Notes: a model not told the origin generated them from the letters alone. Shown: positions 46,467 through 56,184, numbered from the stretch's first letter. The stretch is 64,000 bases of DNA from Streptomyces sp. NBC_01264 (GCF_026340675.1 NZ_JAPEOX010000001.1:2356001-2420000), one strand, 5' to 3'. A program made the numbers and translations.

Positions 46467-47315
46467 GTGGCAGAGGGACGAGCCCGCAAGGTCGGCACCG
46501 CGGTGGTCGTGCGGACCGAGCGGTTGAGTCCGCACATGGTGCGGATCGTGCTGGGCGGTGCGGGTCTGGCCGGATTCGGCGCGGGCGAGTTCACCGACCA
46601 CTACGTGAAACTGCTCTTCGCACCGGACGGAGTCACGTACACGACCCCCTGGGACCTGGAGCGGATCAAGGCGCTCCACCCCCGCGAGGAGTGGCCGCGC
46701 CAGCGCGCGTACACGGTGCGCGCCTGGGACCCGGCCCGCCTGGAGCTGACCCTCGACTTCGTGGTCCACGGCGACGAGGGCCTGGCCGGCCCCTGGGCCG
46801 CCCGCGTCCAGCCGGGTGAACTCGTACGCTTCCTCGGCCCGGGCGGGGCCTACGCCCCCAACCCGGTCGCCGGCTGGCACCTGCTGGTCGGCGACGAGAG
46901 CGCCCTGCCGGCGATCGGCGCGGCGATGGAGCGGATGCCCGCCGGAGCCCGGGTGCACGCGCTGGTGGAGGTCGAGGGCCCGCAGGACGAGCTGAAGATC
47001 GCCACCCCCGACGGCGTCGTCCCGGTCTGGATCCACCGCGGCTCCCGCCCGATCGGGGAGGCACTGACCGAGGCCGTCCAGGCCCTGGCCTTCCCCTCCT
47101 CCGACGTACACGCGTTCGTGCACGGCGAGGCCGGCTTCGTCAGAACCCTGCGCCAGCACCTGCGCATCGACCGCGGCATCCCGCGCGAGCGGCTGTCCAT
47201 CTCCGGCTACTGGCGCCTGGGCCAGACCGACGAGGGCTGGCGCGCGATCAAGCGCGACTGGAACGCGGAAGTGGAAGCCGAGCAGGAACGCACCCTGGCC
47301 GCAGCCGCATCCTGA
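46467..47315 (+). CDS. Siderophore-interacting protein (FAD-binding ferric reductase family)
   Basis: This 282-residue flavoprotein reduces ferric siderophores in the cytoplasm. The FAD-binding RQRAYTVRAWD (about 73-83, with R-x-Y-T), the domain boundary at GPGGAYAPNP, and the NAD(P)-binding part (LLVGDESALPAIGAAMERMPAGARV) are present, and the C-terminus has the family's ISGYWRLGQTDEGWRAIKRDW. The gene follows an iron box, so iron limitation should switch it on. A GGGAGACG site precedes the GTG. Confidence 0.9.
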   Translation: MAEGRARKVGTAVVVRTERLSPHMVRIVLGGAGLAGFGAGEFTDHYVKLLFAPDGVTYTTPWDLERIKALHPREEWPRQRAYTVRAWDPARLELTLDFVVHGDEGLAGPWAARVQPGELVRFLGPGGAYAPNPVAGWHLLVGDESALPAIGAAMERMPAGARVHALVEVEGPQDELKIATPDGVVPVWIHRGSRPIGEALTEAVQALAFPSSDVHAFVHGEAGFVRTLRQHLRIDRGIPRERLSISGYWRLGQTDEGWRAIKRDWNAEVEAEQERTLAAAAS

Positions 47316-47550
47316 CCCGCCGACGGGCCCGGCGTCAGGCGCAGCCCTGCGGGGCATGTCCCCTACCCGCACGGCACCCCGCGGCGAGCACCCACCGGGT
47401 CCAGGACCGGCCTCCGAGGCCCTGTGCGGCCCCCGCCACGAGCCAGCCCACAGCGTCCGGGCCCACCGGGCCAGAGCAGCCCCGGTCCCCCGGCCGCCCC
47501 AAGGCGGTCCACGCAAGGCGCCCGCCCCCGTTCGGCGGCACAATGGCTCC

Positions 47551-49095
47551 ATGCGTACGCTCCGCGCATTCACGGCAGTCGGAGCAGCCGCCCTCCTGGC
47601 CTCGGCCGGGACCGCGACCGCCGCGCCGAGCCCGCCGCCCGCGCCCACCGCACAGCTCACCGACGCCCAGGTCGACACGGCGGTGCGGCACCTCGACTCG
47701 AGCATCGCCGAGATGATGCGCCGCACCGGGGTTCCCGGCGTCTCCGTCGCCGTCGTCCACGACGACGAGGTGGTCTACCTCAAGGGCTTCGGCCTGCGCC
47801 GCGTCGGCGACCCGGCCGCGGTCAATCCCGACACCGTCTTCCAGATCGCCTCGCTCTCCAAGCCGGTCTCCTCCACCGTCGCCGCCGGGGTCCTCAAGGA
47901 GCCGGCCGACTTCGACCGGCACACCGAGCTCCCCGGCTTCGCCCTCAAGGACCCGTGGGTGACCTCCCGCGTCACCACCGCCGACCTGCTCTCCCACCGC
48001 AGCGGCCTGCCCGACCACGCCGGCGACCTCCTCGAAGACCTCGGCTACGACCAGGCGTACATCCTCGACCACCTGCGCCTGGCGCCCCTGACCCCCTTCC
48101 GCTCGAGCTACGCCTACACCAACTACGGGTTCACCGCCGCCGCCCAGGCGCTCGCCCGCTCCCGCGGAACCACCTGGCAGAAGCTCAGCGCTGACACCCT
48201 CTTCAAGCCCGCCGGCATGACACGCACCAGCACCGAGTTCAAGGCCTTCATCGACGCCCCCGACCACGCCTCCACCCACGTCAAGAACGCGAACGGCACC
48301 TGGACCCCCCGCTTCGTCCGCGACCCCGACGCCCAGGCCCCCGCCGGCGGGGTGAGCAGCACCGCCCGCGACATGTCCCGCTGGCTGCGGCTCCAGCTCT
48401 CCGGCGGCACCCTCGACGGGCAGCGGATCGTCCCCGCCGACACCCTGGCCCGCACCCACCTCCCCGAGATCGTGTCGCAGCCACCCGCCTCGCCCACCGG
48501 CCGAACCGGCTTCTACGGGCTGGGCTGGAACGTCGGCTACGACGACGCGGGCCGCCTGCGCCTGAGCCACTCCGGCGCCTTCGAGCTGGGCGCCAACACC
48601 AGCGTCGCCATGCTCCCGCTGGAGAAGCTCGGCATCGTCGTCCTCACCAACGGCGCCCCCGTCGGCCTCCCCGACGCCGTGGCCGCCGACTTCTTCGACA
48701 CCGCCGAACACGGGAAGGCCACCACCGACTGGCTGGCCCTGACGGGCGCCCTCTACGCCGGGATCAACGCGGAGGGCCGCTCCCCCACCGACTACGCCCG
48801 CCCGCCCACCGGCGCGAAGCCGGCCGCGGCGGACTCCACGTACACCGGCACCTACGACAACCCCTACTACGGCAAGGCGACCGTGGCCGCCACGAGCAGG
48901 GGCAAGCTGACCCTGTCCCTCGGCCCGGAGCCGATGGTCTTCCCCCTCACCCCCTACGACGGGGACACCTTCAGCTACGAGACCACCGGCGAGAACGCGG
49001 TCGGCCGCACCGGGGTGTTCTTCTCCCCCGCCGACCGCACGCTCCGCATCGAGCACCTGGACGCCGACCACCTGGGAACCTTCACCAGGCGGTAG
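47551..49095 (+). CDS. Secreted beta-lactamase-family serine hydrolase
   Basis: This 514-residue class C beta-lactamase-fold protein has a signal peptide (cut near ATA, about residue 24), the SLSK tetrad (S101, K104), the Y-x-N motif in SSYAYTNYGFTAA (about residue 192) and the H-x-G triad in LSHSGAFELG. A C-terminal lipocalin-like domain (about residues 410-510) follows. It may act as an esterase, D-aminopeptidase or penicillin-binding carboxypeptidase; a true beta-lactamase is less likely. CACAAT lies a few bases before the ATG and there is no ribosome binding site, so the mRNA may be leaderless. Confidence 0.85.
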   Translation: MRTLRAFTAVGAAALLASAGTATAAPSPPPAPTAQLTDAQVDTAVRHLDSSIAEMMRRTGVPGVSVAVVHDDEVVYLKGFGLRRVGDPAAVNPDTVFQIASLSKPVSSTVAAGVLKEPADFDRHTELPGFALKDPWVTSRVTTADLLSHRSGLPDHAGDLLEDLGYDQAYILDHLRLAPLTPFRSSYAYTNYGFTAAAQALARSRGTTWQKLSADTLFKPAGMTRTSTEFKAFIDAPDHASTHVKNANGTWTPRFVRDPDAQAPAGGVSSTARDMSRWLRLQLSGGTLDGQRIVPADTLARTHLPEIVSQPPASPTGRTGFYGLGWNVGYDDAGRLRLSHSGAFELGANTSVAMLPLEKLGIVVLTNGAPVGLPDAVAADFFDTAEHGKATTDWLALTGALYAGINAEGRSPTDYARPPTGAKPAAADSTYTGTYDNPYYGKATVAATSRGKLTLSLGPEPMVFPLTPYDGDTFSYETTGENAVGRTGVFFSPADRTLRIEHLDADHLGTFTRR

Positions 49096-49100
49096 CCGCA

Positions 49101-49106
49101 TAGCCT
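49101..49106 (+). promoter_or_regulatory. -10 element for a leaderless pseudouridine synthase mRNA
   Basis: TAGCCT lies 7 nt before the GTG start at 49114, the same spacing as at other genes in the window. No ribosome binding site is present. Confidence 0.5.
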
Positions 49107-49113
49107 GTACCCG

Positions 49114-50091
49114 GTGAAGCGCAGATCCCACATCCCCGCCACGCCCCTGCCCCAGGTCTCCGGCATCGACCCGGTCCGCATGCGGCTGCCCCCCGACCCG
49201 GACGGGACCTGGCCGGACCTCGGCTCCTACCTCACGGCACGCTACGAGGGCACGCGCGGCGCCGAGTCCATGGCCCGCCTGCTGCGGGACGGCCGGGTGC
49301 TGGGCCCCGGCGGCCGGGTGCTGCGGCCCGGGGATCCGTACGAACCCGGCGGCTTCCTGTGGTTCCACCGGGACATGCCGCCCGAGCCCGTGGTGCCCTT
49401 CCCCATCGGGGTCGTGTACCGCGACGAGCACCTGCTGGTGGCCGACAAGCCGCACTTCCTGGCCACCACCCCGCGCGGCAGCCACGTCTTCCAGACGGCC
49501 CTGGCCCGGCTCCGGGTGGAGCTCGGCCTGCCCGCGCTGAGCCCCGCGCACCGGCTGGACCGGATGACCGCCGGGCTGGTGCTGTTCAGCATCCGCCCCG
49601 AGGACCGGGGCGCCTACCAGCTGATGTTCCAGGAGCGGCGGATCCGCAAGGAGTACGAGGCGCTCGCGCCCCACGACCCGGCGGTGACCTTCCCCCGGAC
49701 CCTGCGCAGCCACATCGTGAAGGTCCGCGGGGTGATGGCGGCGACGGAGATCGCGGGCGCCGAGCCCAACGCCGAGACCCTGGCCGAACTCCTCGCGGTG
49801 AAGGGGGACACCGGGCGCTACCGGCTGACCCCGCACACCGGCCGCACCCACCAGCTGCGGGTGCACATGAACAGCCTGGGGCTGCCGATCCTGGGCGACC
49901 CCGTCTATCCCGTGGTCCGCGACCCGGCGCCCGACGACTACCGGCGTCCGCTCCAGCTCCTGGCCCGCACCCTGGAGTTCACCGACCCCGTCACCGGGAT
50001 CGCGCACCGCATCGAGAGCGGCCGCACCCTGCGGGCCTGGGACGACCGGCCCGGCTGGGAAAAGGGATCCGAGGAACCCGAGGCGCCCTAG
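49114..50091 (+). CDS. RluA-type pseudouridine synthase
   Basis: This 325-residue protein has the RluA-family catalytic motif HRLDRMTAGLVLF (about 149-161, with the catalytic Asp) and later the TGRTHQLRVHMNSLGLPILGDP segment. The target uridine in rRNA or tRNA cannot be told from sequence. The N-terminal 95 residues include an S4-like or linker region (YLTARYEGTRGAESMARLLRDGRVL). Its TAG stop overlaps the TetR stop in one CTAG. Confidence 0.9.
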   Translation: MKRRSHIPATPLPQVSGIDPVRMRLPPDPDGTWPDLGSYLTARYEGTRGAESMARLLRDGRVLGPGGRVLRPGDPYEPGGFLWFHRDMPPEPVVPFPIGVVYRDEHLLVADKPHFLATTPRGSHVFQTALARLRVELGLPALSPAHRLDRMTAGLVLFSIRPEDRGAYQLMFQERRIRKEYEALAPHDPAVTFPRTLRSHIVKVRGVMAATEIAGAEPNAETLAELLAVKGDTGRYRLTPHTGRTHQLRVHMNSLGLPILGDPVYPVVRDPAPDDYRRPLQLLARTLEFTDPVTGIAHRIESGRTLRAWDDRPGWEKGSEEPEAP

Positions 50092-50738
50092 CGGGCGACG
50101 TCCGCGATCCGCAGCGCCGCGTCGGCGGTGGCCTCCGCGAAGGCGGCCACCGGGCGCCCCGGGTCGGAGCGGTGGATCAGCATCACGCCTTCGATGAGAC
50201 CGAAGACGAGGTCGTTGCGGAGCACCAGTCCGGCCCGGTCACCCGCGAGTTCGGATCCGGCGCGGGTACCGTCGAGCAACTGCCGGTAGATGTCCTTGAG
50301 TTCCTGCCGCATGCGGCGGAAGCGGGCGAAGCGGGTACCGGAGACCTCCGGCAGCAGGTAGAGCGCGCCCAGGTTGTACGGCCCGCCGCAGAGCAGCATC
50401 ACGTCCGAGCGGCACAGCTCCCAGAGCCGGCGGCCGGCGGGCCGGTCCGCTTCCCCGGCCAGCCGGCGGGCCAGCTCCAGGGAGGGCGCGACCGTGGACT
50501 CCAGGAGTTCGGCGAGGAGTTCCTCCTTGCCGCCGAAGTAGTGGTACATCGTGGCCTGGCGCATTCCGGCCCGTTCGGCCACGGCCCGCGTGGTCGTCGC
50601 CGCGTACCCCTTCACCGTGAACAGTTCGGCCGCCGCGTAGAGGAGTTCCTCGCGCGGCGGCCGCCCGCTCGCCGGTCTCAGCTGATCGGCGCGTGGCCGA
50701 CCGACCCGTCTCGGCCCGTCATCCGTTCCACCAGTCAT
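50088..50738 (-). CDS. TetR-family regulator
   Basis: This 216-residue protein has a TetR N-terminal HTH (about 30-75, AELFTVKGYAATTTRAVAERAGMRQATMYHYFGGKEELLAEL) and a C-terminal ligand-binding domain in which no special motif is recognised. A 24-residue Arg-rich lead-in precedes the HTH. It converges on the pseudouridine synthase gene; no adjacent transport or catabolic gene suggests its targets. Confidence 0.9.
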   Translation of the reverse strand: MTGGTDDGPRRVGRPRADQLRPASGRPPREELLYAAAELFTVKGYAATTTRAVAERAGMRQATMYHYFGGKEELLAELLESTVAPSLELARRLAGEADRPAGRRLWELCRSDVMLLCGGPYNLGALYLLPEVSGTRFARFRRMRQELKDIYRQLLDGTRAGSELAGDRAGLVLRNDLVFGLIEGVMLIHRSDPGRPVAAFAEATADAALRIADVAR

Positions 50739-50828
50739 GGCCCGATTTTCCCACGGGACACACCGAATCGATCATGGCAAGAGGTGAGATCCGGCCAGGA
50801 CCACTTCTGGAGGAACCTACGAATCCGG

Positions 50829-53690
50829 CTACCCCACCGAGCTGTACGCCACCACACCTCGCAGCAGCGCGTCCACCGCCTTGCGGGCGTTGCGGGCCAC
50901 CGTGCTCCCGCCCCCCGAGGAATCGGAGGAAGCCTGCGCCGAGGAGGAAGGCGCCGCGGCGGCCACCTGCCCCAGGACGTCGATGACCTGCTTGCACCAG
51001 CGCACGAAGTCACCGGCCGGCATCTCCGCCTCGCGCAGCACCTCGTCCAGGCTCTTGTCGGAGGCCCACTGGTACACCGCCCACGCGAAGCCGAGGTCCG
51101 GCTCCCGCTGGCCCACCCCCTCCGCCTGGTTGATGCCGTGCTCCTCCTCCAGCGCGTCGAGCCGGCCCCAGATGTGGACCATCTCGCCGAGCGCGGCCTT
51201 CGCCGCACCGCCCGGCACCTTCGGCGCGACCGCGTCGTCGGACTGCCGCGCCTCGAAGACCAGCGCCGAGATGCACGCGGCCAGTTCGGCCGGGCTCAGC
51301 CCCTCCCAGACACCCGCCCGCAGGCACTCCGACGCCAGCAGGTCGAGCTCTCCGTAGAGCCGTGCCAGACGCCGCCCGTGCGGGGTCACCTCGTCCTCGC
51401 GCAGGTAGTCCAGATCCGTCAGCAGCGCGTGGATCCGGTCGAAGGTACGGGCGATGGTGTTCGTCCGGCCCTCGATGCGCTGCTCCAGCTGCCGCGTGTC
51501 CCGCTGCAGCCGGTGGTAGCGCTCCGCCCAACGGGCGTGGTCCTCGCGCTCGTCGCAGCCGTGGCACGGGTGCGCCCGCAGCGCGGTGCGCAGCCGCGTG
51601 ATCTCCCGGTCGTCGGCCGCGGCCGCCCGGCCCCGGGGTGCCCGGCCGGGCCTGAAGTCGCCGGCCTTGGTCCTCAGTTGCGAGGCCAGATCCCGACGGG
51701 ACTGCGGCGAGCGGGCGTTGAAGGTCTTGGGGATCCGCATCCGGTCGAGAGGCTCCACCGGCACCGGGAAGTCGATCCCGGCGAGCCGCTTGACCTGCCG
51801 CTCCGCGGTGAGCACCAGCGGGCGCGGGCCCTCGGTGTACTCGTGCCCGCGGTGCCCGTTGGACCGCCCGGCCGGCACCCCCGGGTCCAGCACCAGCGCC
51901 AGCCCGGCGAACTTGCCCGTCGGCACGTGGATGATGTCGCCCGGCTTGAGCTTCTCCAGCGACGCGGCCGCCTGCGCCCGCCGCTGGGCGGCGCCCTGCT
52001 TCGCCAGGTCGTTCTCCCGGTCCTTGAGGTCGCGGCGCAGCCGCGCGTACTCCTCGAAATCACCGAGATGGCAGGTCATGCCCTCCCGGTAGCCGTCCAG
52101 GCCCTCCTCGTTGCGCTGCACCTGCCGGGAGATCCCGACGACCGAGCGGTCGGCCTGGAACTGCGCGAAGGACGTCTCCAGCAGCTCGCGCGAACGGTGC
52201 CGCCCGAACTGCTGGACCAGGTTCACGGCCATGTTGTACGAGGGCTTGAAGCTGGAGCGCAGCGGATAGGTACGGGTACCCGCGAGCCCGGCCAGGCCCG
52301 CCGGGTCCATGCCCCGCTGCCACAGCACCACCGCGTGGCCCTCGACGTCGATGCCGCGCCGCCCGGCCCGGCCCGTCAGCTGCGTGTACTCGCCCGGGGT
52401 GATGTCCGCGTGCTGCTCGCCGTTCCACTTGACGAGCTTCTCCAGGATCACCGTGCGCGCCGGCATGTTGATGCCCAGCGCCAGGGTCTCGGTGGCGAAG
52501 ACGGCCTTCACCAACCCCCGTACGAACAGCTCCTCGACGACCTCCTTGAAGGTCGGCAGCATGCCCGCGTGGTGCGCGGCGATGCCCCGCTCCAGGCCTT
52601 CGAGCCATTCGTAGTAGCCCAGGACGTGCAGGTCCTCGGTGGGGATGGAGGCGGTCCGCTCCTCCACGATCTCGCGCACCTTGAGCCGCGCGGTGTCGTC
52701 GTTGAGCCGCAGCCCCGCGAACAGGCACTGCTGGACGGCGGCCTCGCAGCCGGCCCGGCTGAAGATGAAGTTGATGGCGGGCAGCAGCCCGTCGCCGTCC
52801 AGCCGGGCGATGACCTCGGGACGCGAAGGGGTCCAGATCCGGCCGCGGGAGCGCCGCTCGCGCTCGCGGTCGGCCTCGCGGACCATCTTTCCGCGCCGCC
52901 GGTCCTTCGGGCTGTACCGGCTGCTGTTCTCCTCGCGCGCCATCCGCAGCAGGTCGGGGTTGACCTCGCGGCGCGCGGAGCCGCGGCCGCCGTGGTCGGA
53001 CCCCTCCTCGAAGAGGTCGTAGATCCGCCGGCCGGCCATGACGTGCTGCCACAGCGGTACGGGCCGCTCCTCGGAGACGATCACCTGGGTGTCGCCGCGC
53101 ACGGTGTCGAGCCAGTCGCCGAACTCCTCGGCGTTGGAGACGGTGGCGGAGAGCGAGACCAGGGTCACCGACTCGGGGAGGTGGATGATCACTTCCTCCC
53201 AGACGGCTCCGCGGAACCGGTCGGAGAGGTAGTGCACCTCGTCCATCACCACGTAGCCCAGCCCGTTCAGCGCCTGCGAGCCCGCGTACAGCATGTTGCG
53301 GAGCACCTCGGTGGTCATGACGACCACCGGAGCATTGGCGTTGACACTGTTGTCGCCGGTGAGCAGGCCGACCTTGTCCGTGCCGTAGCGCTTGGCGAGG
53401 TCGGCGTACTTCTGGTTCGACAGGGCCTTGATGGGCGTGGTGTAGAAGCACTTGCGGCCCTGCTGGAGGGCCAGGTGCACGGCGAACTCGCCGACGATCG
53501 TCTTGCCCGAGCCGGTCGGCGCGGCGACGAGGACGCCCTTCCCGGCCTCCAGTGCCTTGCAGGCCTCGATCTGGTAGGGATCCAGGTCGAATTCGTACAT
53601 CTCGCGGAAGGGCGCCAGGGCGGAGGCCTCTTCGGCGGCGCGGATCCGGGCAGCGGCGTACCGCTCGGCGGGAGAAAGTTCTTCGGTCAT
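50829..53690 (-). CDS. Ski2/Mtr4-like DEAD/H-box RNA helicase
   Basis: This 953-residue superfamily 2 helicase has all motifs: APTGSGKT (about 56), TTPIKALSNQKY, LLTGDNS, TTEVLRNML, the Walker B DEVH, SLSATVSN, and in RecA-2 ATETLALGINMPARTV and QLTGRAGRRGID. A C-terminal DSHCT-like helical domain (about 770-950) contains LYGELDLLASECLRAGVWEGLS, interrupted by a serine-rich linker. It probably unwinds structured RNA in turnover. The ATG is preceded by TAGGCT (minus strand, 53701-53706) 10 nt upstream. Confidence 0.93.
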   Translation of the reverse strand: MTEELSPAERYAAARIRAAEEASALAPFREMYEFDLDPYQIEACKALEAGKGVLVAAPTGSGKTIVGEFAVHLALQQGRKCFYTTPIKALSNQKYADLAKRYGTDKVGLLTGDNSVNANAPVVVMTTEVLRNMLYAGSQALNGLGYVVMDEVHYLSDRFRGAVWEEVIIHLPESVTLVSLSATVSNAEEFGDWLDTVRGDTQVIVSEERPVPLWQHVMAGRRIYDLFEEGSDHGGRGSARREVNPDLLRMAREENSSRYSPKDRRRGKMVREADRERERRSRGRIWTPSRPEVIARLDGDGLLPAINFIFSRAGCEAAVQQCLFAGLRLNDDTARLKVREIVEERTASIPTEDLHVLGYYEWLEGLERGIAAHHAGMLPTFKEVVEELFVRGLVKAVFATETLALGINMPARTVILEKLVKWNGEQHADITPGEYTQLTGRAGRRGIDVEGHAVVLWQRGMDPAGLAGLAGTRTYPLRSSFKPSYNMAVNLVQQFGRHRSRELLETSFAQFQADRSVVGISRQVQRNEEGLDGYREGMTCHLGDFEEYARLRRDLKDRENDLAKQGAAQRRAQAAASLEKLKPGDIIHVPTGKFAGLALVLDPGVPAGRSNGHRGHEYTEGPRPLVLTAERQVKRLAGIDFPVPVEPLDRMRIPKTFNARSPQSRRDLASQLRTKAGDFRPGRAPRGRAAAADDREITRLRTALRAHPCHGCDEREDHARWAERYHRLQRDTRQLEQRIEGRTNTIARTFDRIHALLTDLDYLREDEVTPHGRRLARLYGELDLLASECLRAGVWEGLSPAELAACISALVFEARQSDDAVAPKVPGGAAKAALGEMVHIWGRLDALEEEHGINQAEGVGQREPDLGFAWAVYQWASDKSLDEVLREAEMPAGDFVRWCKQVIDVLGQVAAAAPSSSAQASSDSSGGGSTVARNARKAVDALLRGVVAYSSVG

Positions 53691-53744
53691 CTTGTCTTCG
53701 AGCCTACCCGCCGCCCCTGACAACAGTCGCGATCTTTTGCGCGG

Positions 53745-53788
53745 GCCCGGACGCGGGCCCGGACGCCGGCCCGGACGCCGGCCCGGAC
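53745..53788. repeat. 12-bp tandem repeat (about 3.7 copies)
   Basis: GCCCGGACGCCG or GCCCGGACGCGG is repeated at 53745, 53757, 53769 and, truncated, 53781. It lies between the helicase promoter and the stop codon of the lipid kinase gene. A terminator hairpin function is possible. Confidence 0.7.
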
Positions 53789-53791
53789 CTC

Positions 53792-54718
53792 CTACGCCAG
53801 GAGCCGCAGCGCCGCCGGGACGCACTCGGCACTCACGGGGAGCGGACCCAGCGGCTCGCCGTCCGCGTAGGCCGTGATGCCGGCCGCCTCCAGGGTCACC
53901 TTCGAGGCCCGGTGGACGGTCACCTTCGGATGGTCGAGATGGGTGCCCTTGTAGACCCGGGGAAAGACCTTCAGCAGGGTGCTGCGACTGCAGTCGCCGA
54001 CGACGGTGACGTCGAAGAGCCCGTCGTCGGGGACCGCGTCCGCGCATATCCGCATGCCGCCGCCGTAGAAGGAGCCGTTGCCGACGGCCACCAGCGTGGC
54101 CTCCGTCTCCAGCACCGGCCCGCCGTCCAGGGTGATCCGGTACGGGAAGGGCCGGAAGGCGGCCAGTTCCAGGGCCATCGCCAGGTCGTACGTGAACCGG
54201 CCCGCCGGCAGCCGCATCCGGTTGCCCCGGTCGTTGACCCGCGAATCGAAGCCGGAGCACAGCACGGTCCCGTACCAGGTGCCGCCGACGCCGCCCGGGC
54301 CCCCGACCGCGTGCCCGGTCCCGGTGACCCGGCCCAGGTCGATCTCGCGGACCCGGCCCTCCTTGAGCGCCTCGGCGGCCAGCCGCCCCGCCCGCGCGGG
54401 TTCCCGTACGGGCAGTCCCATCGCGCGCGCGAAATCGTTCCCGGTACCCACCGCCACCACCCCGAGCGGCACCTCGGTGCCCGCGAGCGCCTGCATCGCC
54501 AGGGAGACCATCCCGTCGCCGCCGACCGCGATCACCGCCCCGGTGCCCTCGCGCACGGCGGTCCGCAACCGGGCCAGGGCGTCGGGGGCATCACCGCCGA
54601 CGACGCTGCGCACCGAGAAACCGGCGTCACGAAGCGCGGAAGCGGCCGGCTGCGCGGCGTGCGCGGCCCGGCCGCTTCCGGCGGTGGGATTGACGAAGAG
54701 GGTGATCTCGGCGCTCAC
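53792..54718 (-). CDS. Diacylglycerol/lipid kinase family protein
   Basis: This 308-residue protein is of the DagK/YegS group: an N-terminal nucleotide-binding fold with AVGGDGMVSLAMQALAGTEVPLGVVAVGTGNDFARAMG (about 61-99, GGDG), and a C-terminal beta-sandwich with the ECVPAALRLLA end. It probably phosphorylates diacylglycerol, ceramide-like lipids or a polyprenol. TAGATT (minus strand, 54726-54731) is 7 nt from the GTG start and no ribosome binding site is visible, so a leaderless mRNA is likely. Confidence 0.9.
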   Translation of the reverse strand: MSAEITLFVNPTAGSGRAAHAAQPAASALRDAGFSVRSVVGGDAPDALARLRTAVREGTGAVIAVGGDGMVSLAMQALAGTEVPLGVVAVGTGNDFARAMGLPVREPARAGRLAAEALKEGRVREIDLGRVTGTGHAVGGPGGVGGTWYGTVLCSGFDSRVNDRGNRMRLPAGRFTYDLAMALELAAFRPFPYRITLDGGPVLETEATLVAVGNGSFYGGGMRICADAVPDDGLFDVTVVGDCSRSTLLKVFPRVYKGTHLDHPKVTVHRASKVTLEAAGITAYADGEPLGPLPVSAECVPAALRLLA

Positions 54719-54755
54719 CGGCGGGAATCTACCCGTCGGGGCGGGCCCGCGTCGA

Positions 54756-55721
54756 TCAGGTGGCGTCGTCGTAGCCGTTGATCCGCTGACGTCCGCCGTC
54801 GGCCTGCTCGGGCAGGGCGCCCGGGGCCGCCACGGGCTCGACCTCGCCCACGGCCGCCGGCGTCAGGTCCACCGCGGAGGCCTCGTCGTCGTCCAGGCCC
54901 GCGTCGGGGTTGCTCCGCGCCCGCCTGCGGTCGTTGAGGTAGCAGACCAGGAGGGCGATGAAGTACAGGGCGACGATCGGCGCGGCCAGCGACAGCATCG
55001 TCAGCGGGTCACCGGTGGGCGTCGCGAAGGCCGCGAAAAGGGTGATGCCCAGCACCATGGCCCGCCACCAGCTCGCCAGCCGCTTCGCGGTCAGCACCCC
55101 GGTGACGTTGAGCAGGATCAGCAGCAGCGGCAGCTCGAAGGCCAGGCCGAAGACCACGATCATGCGCGTGACCAGGTCGAGGTAGTCGTCGACCGGCAGC
55201 AGGTTGCTCGCGTTGTCCGGGGTGAACTCCAGCAGGATCACCGCGGTCTGCGGCAGGACGTTGTACGCGAGGACCGCGCCCGCGCCGAACAGCGGAGCAC
55301 CGACCGCCACGAAGGCCACGGCGTACTTCTTCTCGTGGTTGTGCAGTCCCGGGGCCACGAAGGCCCACAGCTGGTACAGCCACACCGGCGCGGCGAGCAC
55401 CACACCGGCGGTGAGGGAGACCTTCAGGGCGATGGAGAACGGAGCGATCAGGCCGCTCACGGTCATGGCGGCGCAGGGCTTCCCGTTGCGCTGCTGGATC
55501 ACACCGTTGGTGCAGCCGACCGAGTCCAGGATCGGCTTCATCATGAAGTCGATGAGGTCCTTGTAGAAGAACGCGGCCACGATCGTGACCACGAGGATCC
55601 CCAGGACCGCCTTCAGCAGCCGGTTTCTCAGCTCACGCAGGTGCTCGACCAGAGGCATCCGCCCTTCGGCGTCCTTCGCCTTCTGGTCCTGCTTCTCCTG
55701 CTTGCGGGCAGACTTGAGCAA
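54756..55721 (-). CDS. tatC: Sec-independent translocase subunit TatC
   Basis: This 321-residue protein has six transmembrane segments. The conserved MPLVEHLRELRNRL (about 22-35, with the functional Glu) near the N-terminus, and the loop before the third helix, are diagnostic. TatC recognises twin-arginine signal peptides and combines with TatA. A TTG start at 55721 with an AAGGGACG site is used. A hydrophilic Asp/Glu/Ala-rich C-terminal tail of about 50 residues is longer than in E. coli TatC. tatA lies 61 bp upstream. Confidence 0.95.
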   Translation of the reverse strand: MLKSARKQEKQDQKAKDAEGRMPLVEHLRELRNRLLKAVLGILVVTIVAAFFYKDLIDFMMKPILDSVGCTNGVIQQRNGKPCAAMTVSGLIAPFSIALKVSLTAGVVLAAPVWLYQLWAFVAPGLHNHEKKYAVAFVAVGAPLFGAGAVLAYNVLPQTAVILLEFTPDNASNLLPVDDYLDLVTRMIVVFGLAFELPLLLILLNVTGVLTAKRLASWWRAMVLGITLFAAFATPTGDPLTMLSLAAPIVALYFIALLVCYLNDRRRARSNPDAGLDDDEASAVDLTPAAVGEVEPVAAPGALPEQADGGRQRINGYDDAT

Positions 55722-55782
55722 CCCACGTCCCTTGTCTCGTTGCAGTTGACTGGTGCGAGCGCGGCCGGCGGACCGGCCCCGG

Positions 55783-56082
55783 TCAGCCCTGCGTGGTGTG
55801 GTTGGGCTCGTTCACGGGGCGGGCGCTGGTCACGTCACCGGGCGAGGCCTGGATCGTGCGCGGAGCCGGGGTCTGCTGCTGGGGCGCCGGGTCGGCGACG
55901 GAAGCGGCGGTGGCGGCGTCATCCGCCTCCCCCTCCTTCTTCATCGCCTTCGCCTCGCTCTTGAGGATGCGGGCGGACTTGCCGAGCGAGCGGGCCATGT
56001 CGGGAAGCTTCTTGGCACCGAACAGCAGGAAGATCACGGCGACGATCAGGAGGATCTCGAGGGGCTTCAGGTTGCCGATCAT
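55783..56082 (-). CDS. tatA: Sec-independent translocase subunit TatA
   Basis: This 99-residue protein has an N-terminal membrane helix (about 6-22, [18 protein letters not shown]), the family's [16 protein letters not shown] hinge and amphipathic helix, and a long disordered C-terminus rich in Q, P, A and D. The start at 56082 has GGAAG 7 nt upstream; an in-frame ATG at 56100 would add six residues. The gene leads tatAC and is preceded by a 16-bp palindrome (56169-56184). Confidence 0.95.
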   Translation of the reverse strand: MIGNLKPLEILLIVAVIFLLFGAKKLPDMARSLGKSARILKSEAKAMKKEGEADDAATAASVADPAPQQQTPAPRTIQASPGDVTSARPVNEPNHTTQG

Positions 56083-56168
56083 GTGTGTCTTCCTTCTCAC
56101 CGAAACGGCTGGTTGTGGTAGTCAAGACGGCCCTGACCGAGATCGGTGAGCCGTTCTGACATGGATCG

Positions 56169-56184
56169 TAACCCCCGGGGGTTA
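56169..56184. promoter_or_regulatory. 16-bp palindrome upstream of tatA
   Basis: TAACCCCCGGGGGTTA is a perfect palindrome, 87 bp upstream of the tatA start and 69 bp after the end of the small membrane-protein gene. It may be a terminator of that gene or an operator for tatAC; there is no T-tract. Confidence 0.4.

Noticed and set aside
49359..53720. A 1453-codon open frame on the plus strand, opposite the helicase and RluA genes
   Set aside because: It is an artefact of high GC third-position bias: it has repetitive A/R/G/P/V composition, no domain, and the minus-strand helicase has all its motifs.
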